From Lineus longissimus (Eukaryota > Nemertea > Pilidiophora > Heteronemertea > Lineidae), in NCBI RefSeq assembly GCF_910592395.1, contig NC_088319.1, positions 1,118,001 to 1,182,000 of the forward strand: a stretch of 64,000 nucleotides of DNA. The letters run 5' to 3'. Shown here piece after piece: positions 25,901 through 37,900 of the stretch. The stretch's first letter is position 1. Every line of letters starts with the position of its first letter. The position numbers and the translations under genes are program-made. The notes under the pieces are model-generated. The model was not told the origin of the DNA. It did no database searches and was given only the letters and a program-made list of their open reading frames with translations.

Positions 25901-28900
25901 GCTGAAGCCAGCTCTCTTCCAGTAGACTGTGGGTGTAGGGTTACCAGTGGCCCGACACTCGAATGCGATGGTCTCGCCAGCCACTGGCTGTTGCTGCGGT
26001 GCTGTGATGGACAACTGTGGCCGACTTTTTGGAAGACCACCTGCTGAAGATGAAAATAAAGCAGGTGTTACGAGCTGTGAGTATTAACAAAAAACCATTT
26101 ACTTATTACTAGAGGTTGGGTTTTGGCATTAACAGTGATCTTTATAAAGCATAATTACGAGTGTTGATTTTTTCCCCATTGAAATCGACTTCTGTCAACA
26201 AATACAGCCCAACCATAATCATTGGGTGATTTCAATTCAATTGATATGCCTGATGCACCAAAAATGATCGGTTTCAAATCATTTTAAAAAGTTTCCATGT
26301 CAAATTTTGTAAACATGGGTTCAAAAATTATGTTCAGATCTAAAGCGAATGAAACAAAACAAATTCCTCACCATCTCCACCAGGAACAAATAACTCGACC
26401 TGATCACGGAAGATCTCCCCACCGATGTTGGCATTACACACGTAGATACCGGAATATTCTGGTCGGACATTATACAGGTAGAGGGAGCCACCTTGCTGGC
26501 GATGACCGATGGGCAGAATACCTCTCTCGCGACTCCAGGTGATAACAGCATTGGTATCTGGAATGGAAGACTTTGAGTGAATCTGCGTTACGTTGGAAGA
26601 TCGCGATGAGGAGAAGAGTAGAGCAACAGCGTCAACTTCTTCGAGATATTGTGTGCTTCATTTAATACCAACTGACTGCCACTAAACCATTAATACCTAA
26701 GTGTTGTTTCTATGTATAAATACACTGTGCCTCATTTTGGCCGCAGTAGTTTCAGTGAAGCGGATATTTAGGTGAATGAATGCGGAGGTAACCGTATAGG
26801 ACATACCTCTATGGCGACAAATAAATGTGACGTCATCGCCAATGGCGGCACGTCTCAAATCTTCTCCATCAATCTGTATAACCTGCGGCTTCACTGTCGG
26901 GAGGACGGGTCCTCCGCGACTCCTCACCGCGATGATGACGCGACCCTCAGCCTGGCCGACCGCGTTCGAAGCGATACAGATGTACTCGCCAGAATCGGCG
27001 GCCGAGACTCTTGGAATGGTGTAGGTGGCAGTGCCGAGCTGAAACGTGGATATTTAGAAAACATTTCATGTCAAGCAAGAAGATATTGCCTGCGTAGTTT
27101 GATTTTTTAGAATCACTGGCAACAGCGTCAGTTTTTGTCGTCAAAGACATCATCAATGGCAGTTAGCCCACAGTATTCGGGTTAATTCTCCTCGTCCCAG
27201 ATGGTCTAGGGCATCTGACCAGCAGTTACATATATGACGGCCTTTTTTCGATGTCAGCGTTCAACTTTAGGCACAGGTAGGTCCCTCTGCCTTACATCTT
27301 TCTCCATTAGTTTAAGTCTTAAGGGCCTTGGTTCAAACCCCGGCCACGGTTAGCGTGAGACGTCTAGAAAGGTCTCCTTTTATGCCTTACAACACCAAAG
27401 AGTATAAATGGGTACCAGTCAGAAATTCTCAGGCTGTAGCGCTGATTGAGCAGCTCCGCTGAAGGTTTAGGATCGAGGAATCAATGTGACCCGTCACAGC
27501 AAAACCAGGCCCAAGTCGCACAGAAAATGAGCCTAAATGACACCAGGAGATAATGGAAGAAATTGATGTGCTCATATTTCACAAAAGGCAGGCAATAGAG
27601 AAATGAACAAACAGGCCGTCTCAACCTGCCAAGCTCAGAGCGACACGAGACTTGTTTTGCTGTGACGGGTCACAAATGTGAAGCGCTTTGAGAATGTTGC
27701 ACAGTTATAACGTGGTTAGAACTTTGACAGGATGTGGAACACCCCCCAAGGGTAAGGATGGAGCGCTAAATAGAAGAGGGCTTGCTGGGCCAAACATCAG
27801 GGGGGGGGTCAGAGATGCCAAGCTGAACAAAATATAAACACAAGAGGAAAGGGGGAATCACCCAGCTTGACTTTTTTACATTTGTTTGATTAAGGCATAA
27901 TGAAGTCTGTCCAAGTCCCAAGCTCGACTTGAACTGCTTTTAACATGATTTGTAATGATTTACCAAGCATGGCCACCACGATCATGGCAGTCTGCTGCAA
28001 GACGGTTCAAATCACACACAGGTATCAAATACAGGTCAGGTAAAAACGGGTTGAGGGAATAAAGAAAATCTTCGGCTGATTTTGACCTTGATGATCAAGA
28101 ACAGCTATATACATTTTTTTGTATTCACCCTGTACCTTATAAATGACTGAGACTTCAAATCGATCCTAAAAGTTAAAACTCCAAGTTAATTAAAAGTACA
28201 GTAGAACCTCCCTTAGCGGACACCTCTCTATTAAGGACACCCTCTCTATTAAGGACACTAGTTTTGGTCCCGAATTGGTTGTTACCATTCAAATTGACCT
28301 CTCTAATCAGGACACCTCTCTATTAAGGATAGCACTTGTCACTCCCCAGGGTGTCCTCAATAGAGAGGTTCTACCGTACTTTGTAAAAGTAAAATTATCG
28401 AAGGTTAACACCTGATTTGTTCAGGAAGCTCACACATGTACATCACAGTGGAAATCCTCTTTTACAAGCTGTTCCTTGCAAACTGTCTCACTAATAAATA
28501 TCTGTCGCATAAAATGTGACCTATAGGCTGTTTTCAACTCCCTGTTCCCCATTGTAGATTTCCCGTGCAAATGCAACTACACTCTCCACGGAACTGAGGC
28601 GTGTCAGAGAGGAAAAGAGACGCTGTTTTGCCAGGGTGAAATTGTCATTGTCCTACCTGTCCAGGAGTTGTTGACCTGCTGCCAGCCTTCCTCCAGTAGA
28701 CAGTCGGAGTGGGTGTGCCAGTAGCTCTGCATTCAAACGAAAGTGACTCGCCTTCCACTGGCCGTTCCTGGGGGGCAATGATCGTGAGTCTGGGTTCGGT
28801 GTTCGGTCCTGTTGAATAAAGGCAAAATGGTGACATACTGTGAACCGCAAAATTTGAAAGCGTTTGAAAAAAAAAAAAAAGAAAAAAAAAAAAAATGATT

Positions 28901-31900
28901 TCTTCAAACGCATGGATAGTTTACTAAACACAAAGTTTTAGTTTCAGTGACCCCGACTGAACTTGACAGAACACCATAGTGAGCCCTTGAGGTTCTGCTA
29001 ACTTCGCGATAGCATAGCGCAGGCTAAGCATAACGGAGCAAACTTCGCCAGTAGCATGCTAAAGTAACAGTTGACAAGCAGCTGCCAAACCACAGTCAAC
29101 AGATCACGGAGCTTTGAACAACCGGGCCAAGTTCAGCATCCACTGGTTTTTCTGACAGACATTTTTCACCTGGCAAGGAACATGAAGGAAAGCTATTAAC
29201 CAGTTGTCCCTTTAACGAATCTCAAACTCTATAAAACCACTTAATGTACTTACCCCCAGGGCCACCACCGTCCGGACCAAGAATCATCAAAGTGACGTGT
29301 TCACGATAACTGTCACCTCCAATACTAGCCGTGCATACATAGATTCCTCCTTGTTCTGGTGTGAGTTTGTATAAATAGAGGGAGCCCAGTTGTTGACGAT
29401 GATTGGCCGGTAGGTCATCTCGCTGTTTAGTCCAGTTGATGATCGCAGCGGGATCTGGAATCGATAGGTTTGAGGTCACACCGAGACAGAATGTTCTTTC
29501 AAATTTGGATCGGTGTCTCAGATGAATACAATGCTATGCTTGGGGTCAGGTTTAGATGACAGGGGATCTAGGACAGGTCCTAAAGTTGAAAATGCGCTAC
29601 GCCAATTTCAAGGGTGGGAATCAGTTCTTGGCTCACCACAGTACAGACTCCCACTCTTAAAATTGGCATTCGCTTCATATTCAGAGGGTTTTAATTGCTT
29701 TAGGGTTTCAAGTTCTAGCTAAAATGGTTGTGCCTTAACTTCAGTCAACCCCAACCTTAACTATGTGTCAACCAGCTCATACCTTAACACGCAAACCTAC
29801 CTCTAGTCCTACAAATGAAAACGGTGTCATCTCCAACACGCACCCGTCTCACATCCTCACCATCAATCTGCAAGATCTGCGGTGAAACGGTCGGGAGGAC
29901 ACCACGGCCTCCAACGCGACTCTCTACAGTTATGACGACGCGCCCCTCCGCCTGGCCTAGGTAGTTCGATGCCAGGCAGATGTACTCCCCGGTATCTGCT
30001 GCAGAAATACGTTGGATCGTAAGGCGGGCAATTCCACTCTGAAAGATAGAGGGCATACATGTATTAAAGTGACCATTCACAGGAAATAAGGAAGAGTGGT
30101 CACCCACAAAATCTGGACAAAAAGCTTTGTAAAGTAAAGTTGCAGTGAGGATTGATAATCCCAAAGCACTCGTGAATGGTTAAACGCTAACTGAAACGAC
30201 AGCTATTAGATAAGTGATTTTTGTACCTGTCCTGGAGTAGTGACGGATTCGCCAGCCCTCTTCCAGTAGACTGTAGGTGTTGGCGTTCCGGTAGCAAGGC
30301 ACTCGAATGTAATTGTATCTCCCTCTACTGGTTGCTTCTGGGGAGCTGTGATTGTTAGGCGTGGAAGAGTTTCTGACGACCCTGAAAGAAAGAGGAATCG
30401 ACTAATTTCAAACATGTTTTTGAGGCATACCATGTAGATTATCGCTAATAGTCGGTCACTGGGTAAAAAACCTGGCTGAGTAGTGTCTGCCTATTTGGCG
30501 AATGAAACCCAGAAATGCATCTCGGAGCATCTGATTGATTGTGTGAAGGCCCTGACACACCCATCTCAAATGTGCCCAAGTGCTCTCTTTTACCTGGCTA
30601 TACCAGACCGTCCTTGCCTCACGAATTGGGTGCGCTAGCAACATGAGCAAAAGGTTAAACAATTTAAAAGGGATTCCCCATGAACAACATTTCGGGCTAC
30701 TTTTAACATTTTCTCGGCTGTGAAAATGAACCATCTCAATTCTAGTTTATCAGTGGGCTAGACTTGGCCTGATGAACATGTGGACAATAGGGTCTGCAAT
30801 AGGGCTCCAATCAAAAACTCACTCTCTTCTGTTTATGAGTACAGCACAGATCAGTAAGCTAGACTCGGCCTGATGAACATGTGGACAATAGGGCCTACAA
30901 TAGGTCTCCATTCAGAAACTCGCTCTCTTCTGTTTATGAGTACAGCACAGATCAGTAAGCTAGACTCGGCCTGATGAACATGTGGACAATAGGGCCTACA
31001 ATAGGTCTCCATTCAGAAACTCACTCTCTTCTGTTTATGAGTACAGCACAGATCAGTAAGCTAGACTCGGCCTGATGAACATGTGGACAATAGGGCCTGC
31101 AATAGGTCTCCATTCAGAAACTCGCTCTCTTCTGTTTATGAGTACAGCACAGATCAGTAAGCTAGACTCGGCCTGATGAACATGTGGACAATAGGGCCTA
31201 CAATAGGTCTCCATTCAGAAACTCACTCTCTTCTGTTTATGAGTACAGCACAGATCAGTAAGCTAGACTCGGCCTGATGAACATGTGGACAATAGGGCCT
31301 ACAATAGGGCTCCATTCAGAAGCTCCTGTAAGACTTGATGATGTAAACAATTGCTTCGATACCCACTGAGGTGTGGTAAGGGCATTGCATTGCCCGTATG
31401 AAGTTCGCTTTGAGGGATATTTTGATATACATACTACAGTTCTGTTCATCAGTAGCATCTCGACAATCCGCGTGTCCATCGCATTTACGACCTGCCTCAA
31501 TACACTGACCATTTCCGCATCGGAATTCTGTCGACTGGCATTCTAAAATGATAGAATACACATAATGTGAAACCTCTCTTAGCAGACACCTCTCAAAACC
31601 CTCTCCATGAACAGAATAAGGTCATTGTGTTTGGTGCGAAATTGGTCATTTCATTGAATGTGACGACTGCAATCAGGACACCTCTCAATTAAGGACAGCA
31701 ATGTTCAGTCTAACGGATGTCCGATATAGAGAGGATTTCTTCCACTGCATGACGCCATGGCAAGGAAATGAATGATGATAGAATTCTGGTGAAAGTTTGT
31801 TTTTGCATGATTTTCGTCAAAGGTTTTTAGTCAGCGAGCAAATCATCTGACAAGGGGTTAAAACGATACGTACGACAATTGCGTTCATCACTTCCGTCAC

Positions 31901-34900
31901 GACAATCGGCCCGTTGATCGCACTTCCTCCTGGCGTCAATACACATGCCATCTCCACAACGGAACTCGGTCATCTTGCATGCTGGGAAAGAAACAAATTC
32001 TTATCGTTTTTCAGATAGATCTGGCGAGACATAGGCCTACTAGGCTGACCTCTTGTCACTAAACTGTATTAACCATGTGATCACAAATAGCAATTTACCC
32101 ACAGGCCTGAGCAGACGTTGTCATAGTTGACCAGGTTTAGTTGACACCGTGAAAGAGCATTGGTGAGGCCTAACCAACGGATATTCTAGTGTTGTGTTAC
32201 ACCACTATCTTTTGATAAATGTGATCTGGTCACATTCCCGAGTTCAACTGAGTACCTTTGGCCAGAACGATATGAAAATCACTATAATACAGATTTTTAG
32301 ACAATGTTTACAAAGTCATTCAAATCGACCCTAAAGTTCTTGACCGGTTTATATAAAGGCCTAGCGGGGGTATGTGCTGTCTACGGGGTGCACCAAAAAC
32401 AACCCTAAAGATCATTTGCAATGAGTACAAGGATCTCTGTAGTCCTTGGATCCCATCTCAAGCTTGGCCTTGGCCAGGAGCATCACTTGGTATGCACCGG
32501 TACCTGAGACTTACAACATCCGGAAGAAGGGCCAAAGCATCAGCCGGCGCCATTAGGCCTTCTCCTCTGGCGTCAACCAACCGAATAAAACAACTTAGAC
32601 AGAAGCGACGCCACCTACCGCAATTCTGCTCATCACTTCCATCTCGGCAATCTGATCGCGCATCACATTTCCTTCTTGCGTCAATACACTGACCGTCACT
32701 GCAACGGAACTCCGTGGCCTTGCATTCTAAAAACAGACAAAATATTCGTGAGATTATAAAGAATTTCGGAGATTTCACCTGAGCTACTGTAAACCACCTA
32801 GTTTTTGCGACTTTTTGAGATTCGTTAAAAATTTCCGAAAAAACATTTTTTCTCTCAACATTTCGTGGATTCAATATTTCTTTCATTTTTCAACCAAAGT
32901 ACTTCTCCCAGTTTTCATTTTTGCTAATCTAGGTTATCAGGTGAAATCCATGAAAATTAAAAAGATGGCTTACAGTATCTACACGTAACATCTCAGCATA
33001 CAGTACTGGTCACAACTAAAGTACCTTCAATTCATGCAGGTGGCGGACATTTTGTACAATGTAATGGAGATCACGCAACACAAATTAGGACATGTCAGTT
33101 TAGACCAGTACAGTATTTGACCCCTATAGGAGGTGAAGTAATGTACAGTTCTTTCATGCACATGCAAATAAAGCCAAGAGACCTACGGCAGTTTTGTTCA
33201 TCACTTTGATCTCGACAATCTATCCGACCGTCACACTTTCTCTGAGCGTCAATACAGCGGCCACTTCCGCAACGGAACTCGGTGTCCCGACACCCTGACA
33301 ACACAATTCATCGTAGTTAGAACGACACAATAAAACCTTTGTCTTAAAGGAGTAGGTGGCTAATTGAGGGCATTATCACCGGGCTGTTGACTGCCCGGTA
33401 ACCTGCCACTCCACTGTAGAAGTTTCCATCACCAAATTCCACAGAAAACAGAAATTTTTAAAAACAGACAAAATTATCAGGTTTCACAACTTTTCAGGCC
33501 GAGTAAGCCATCTGTGCGGTAAACACCTTCATATCATTGCTACATTTGCAACACTCTGCAGGTAGGTGAGGTTTAGCACTGTGACATTAGTATCGTTGGG
33601 TTCTTATCATACCCCGATAAGAGGACAACAATGTCATGCTATCGGGGATGAGGTAAAGTGTGACTTCAGTGGACTCAGGTGGTCTATAAAGTTTCCCGCG
33701 CCAGGTGTTGTGCCTAGACTAGAAATAACAAATGATGTGCTTTTCTTCTATCTAAGCGTTGAAACAATGTTCGAGGCTGAAGGTCTGGTCATAGGGGTAG
33801 AGACTATTTGGTCTGGCTAGTGGTAACAGGATTGTTGAATGAAATAATTGAGCTGAGAAGAGACGACAATTCTGCGTCAAGATAAACATGCACAGATGAC
33901 ACGTACGACAATCATTTTCATCACTTCCGTCCCGACAGTCTTGGCGCTGGTCGCACTTCCTCCTGGCGTCAATACACGCCCCATCGCCACAACGGAACTC
34001 TGTCGTCTTGCATTCTGGAAAAGGAGAAATGTCTATTCCAAATTTCAATCGTTTGATAGAGTGAATATTTGCATGCACTAGTGAAGGCGTACTGCAAGCA
34101 TGAATAGTGACAATGTGCGTGAGCCGGTTTTGTGAAACTCAATCTGGCCAAACAGGCCCCAGACTTAAGTCTCCCTTCATTTGTTTACACTGTACAGAGG
34201 TCAGGCAGGTCTCCTACAGCTGCGTGACTCTTCCACGCTAGACTTACGACAATTCCGTTCGTCACTTCCATCACGACAATCCGTCCGTGCATCACACTTT
34301 CTTCGATTGTCAATACACTGACCGTCTCCACAGCGGAACTCTAGCAGCGGATTGCAGGCTGGAGGATCAAAATAAAGTGCGTGCTAAAGATTGGAACAAA
34401 GCGATTGCAAGCTGCAGAATAGGGACAAGTTGATTAAGGAAGTGCGCACCAGTCATTTCATCGGAGAGCAAGGGCACCACCCCCCAAGCTGCAGAATAGG
34501 GACAAGTGGTGGATTCGTGGGTGGGAGATGTTGATTTAAGGGGGTGCGCACCAGCCATTTCGTCAAAGAGCAAGGGTACCACCCCACAAGCTGCAGAATA
34601 GGGGCAAGTGGTGGATTCGCGGGTGGGAGATGTTGATTAAGGGAGTGCGCACCAGCCATTTCATCGGAGAGCAAGGGCACCACCCCCAAGCTGCAGATTA
34701 GGGGCAAGTGGTGGATTCGCGGGTTGGAGAAGTTGATAAAGGGAGTGCGCACCAGCCATTTCGTCGTTGAGCAAGGGCACCACTCCACAAGCTGCAGAAT
34801 AGGGACAAGTGGTGGATTTGCGGGTGGGAGAAGTTGATAAAGGGAGTGCGCACCAGCCATTTCATCGGAGAGCAAGGGCACCACCCCACAAGCTGCAGAA

Positions 34901-37900
34901 TAGGGACAAGTGGTGGATTCGCGGGTTGGAGAAGTTGATTAAGGGAGTGTGCACCAGCCATTTCATCGGAGAGCAAGGGTACCACTCCACAAGCTGCAGA
35001 ATAGGGGCAAGTGGTGGATTCGCGGGTGGGAGATGTTGATTAAGGGAGTGCGCACCAGCCATTTCATCGGAGAGCAAGGGTACCACCCCACAAGCTGCAG
35101 AATAGGGACAAGTGGTGGATTCGCGGGTGGGAGAAGTTGATTAAGGGAGTGCGCACCAGTCATTTTGTCGGAGAGCAAGGGCACCACTCCTCAAGCTGCA
35201 GAATAGGGACAAGTGGTGGATTCGCGGGTGGGAGAAGTTGATTAAGGGACTGCGCACCAGCCATTTCATCGGAGAGCAAGGGTACCACCCCACAAGCTGC
35301 AGAATAGGGACAAGTGGTGGATTCACGGAGGGGGATGCAGAAGTTGATTGAGGGGGACATGAGCCACTCATTTCGTGAAAGAGCTCGGGCACCATTCCCC
35401 AAGCTGAAGAATATAGACACGTGGTAGATTCGCGGCCGGTGCAGGAGTTGATTAGGGGGTTGGGGGGGGGGGGGGGAGGGGTGCACACCACACATTTCTA
35501 TTCAGACAGCTAAGGCACCACCCCCCAAGCTGAGGAATAGGAACAAGTGGTTGATTCATGGCCGGTGCAGAAGTTAATTTAGGGGGGCATGCACCATCCA
35601 ATTCGTCGGAGAGCTAGGGCACTAACTTTAGCCCTCAGATGCCTGGAAAACGTCACTATTAGACAAGTTATATCGAATAAGTGTTTTTCAGATAGATCTG
35701 GCCAAAGGTACTTGGCCGACCTCTTGTCACTAAACTGTAACATTGTGATCACAAATAGTAATGTTACACAGCCCTGGCAGCCGGTGTCATAGTTGACCAG
35801 CTTTAGTTGACGCCGTGAAAGAGCATTGATAGGCCTACCTTAAGCATAATCTAGTGTTGTGCAACACCACTATCTTTTGGTAAATGTGACCTGGTCACAT
35901 TTCCGGGTTCAACTGAGTACCTTTGGCCAGAATGATATGAAAAACACTATAAAAATGGGCACTTCTTGAAAAAAAAAAGGAATATTACAGAGAGTGTATG
36001 CTATTCATGGCAGTGTATAATAGAGGTGTCTGAAACAGGGAGGTTTTGAAGCTGCAACTGACGTCGAATTGGTTAAAAATACTCACGGCAGTCCAGTTCG
36101 TCACTTCCGTCCGTGCAGTCTGTCCGTCTGTCACATTTCCTCCTGCCGTCAATACATTTTCCATCACCGCATTGGAATTCCGTCTTTTTACAACCTGCAA
36201 GTCATTTAAGAATAAGCGCCATGAAAGCAGACTGAATTTGAAACTCATAATGAAGATCTAAGCTGAGATTACTGCGATACTCAAAACTGACGATCACCGT
36301 GCCTGTTGATTTAGTACTTACGGAACGAAGCATGGAATGAATACGTAACTTTGTAGCCCGTTTTGGGAACACGTGCATGCAGGTACATGTAGGGTAGGAT
36401 GGGGTAATTGTAGCCCCGGTTTATTTGTAACCCCCGCCATTGTTTGATGCATGGGGATATCAGTCAACATCATAGGCAGGGGCTACAATTAAACTGGGGC
36501 TACAATTACCCCATTCTACCTTACATGTAGAGGAGAGATTGAAAATATGATTTGAACATTTTCATTCACTTTTACAATGACTCAGGCTCAATCATGGACT
36601 CCGAGGCTTGTGTAAAATTTCTGATATTCCGAATACCAGTCACTCTCTCTCTGTGACATGTCACTACTAGGGTAGCATCTAAATTGACTATTCTACACCA
36701 GGTGACTCTATCATGTGCCAGTACAAGAAGGATTCTAATTGTACTATCCAACATGTTTAGTCTTGTCTGGAATGCCTTGGACTGAAAATCAGCTGGAAAT
36801 CATGCGTCAGAGCTTATTGGTAAGTGACTTTATCACCAGCATCATACACCAGGGTTCTTCACAGGCATTTCTCATGGTAGGCTCATGCGTACCCCTGATA
36901 TTCAAGAAGTTTTACCCATCTGCAACAATTAGGTAGAATGCCCAGCAGAACCCCTTTTTTTCTTCAAAATTCGAGAGCAAGGTGCGTTGTTCTTTCTAGG
37001 ATGGTAAGCTGCCAAGGTAGGGTGGGCTGCCTTGACAAATGTCCTCGTTGGAGAAGATGTACGTACCGTCATCATAATCCGCATCCCCATCTCCTGTCAA
37101 CACACCACCAGTTACGTTATTAATGATGAACAATTCCAAAATAGCGTTAACACTCCCAGCGTCATTTCTTGCAACGCAGCGATACCGTCCAGCATCGCTC
37201 TGGGTAACATACGGGAATCTGAGGTAACCGTATCCGTCATCAACAGCGTATGCGGCGATCGTTCCCTCGACGCGTTCCCATTTAATCTCGACGCTTCCTT
37301 CGGTTGTGACATCACAGATGAGTTGTGCTGGATCACCATCCTTAACCTCTTTGATGCCATCACCGATACTGATCTTTGGAAGGACTGGAAACAGAAATTC
37401 ATCTTGTGAATTTTTGAATCATGCAAACTACCACATTTCTGCACCACCGCAAGTAGTTCTGTGATTTCATGAAAACAAGAAATGTCATTTATATATCATA
37501 GGTCTCCACAAATGCACTCTGGGGTGTCAATATCCTGTGGAATGAACTGCTACTGCTCCGAGCTGCTCATGGCCCCTTCAGTGTCATGGCATAGCCTCGC
37601 CACAGTGAGGAAGCTGTTGGTTTGATTAACTGTCAATAAAAAGGACGAGTGTTGGCAGTTCAAGGATGGATAGTCTCGGAGAGGTGGTTGGCCAGTACTC
37701 GGGGAGGCGAGAAATGCTTGGAGGGGTTGCAGCTGATTCCACGGGGTGATCAGTGTCAAACGACATTTCAGCATGCACCTGAGCTTGACGGTTTAAGGAC
37801 AAATACTAGACATTTGACTATTGGAGTTATGGTTTACAATATGACAAAACTGAACCTCTGTTCATACTCACCAACACCGACAACAACGAGATCCACATAT

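Larger units (their letters stand above)
27039..28656. other. perlecan intron with SINE-like and MITE sequence
   Basis: Contains a tRNA-like segment (about 27195-27475: ggtctagggcatctgacc, then ggttcaaaccccggcc), the MITE at 27485-27674 and the pogo-like MITE at 28199-28376. No exon. Confidence 0.6.

Noticed and set aside
34367-35495. Overlapping long frames on both strands between two LDLa exons
   Set aside because: They follow the 100-101-bp minisatellite and change frame between units; no domain is recognisable.
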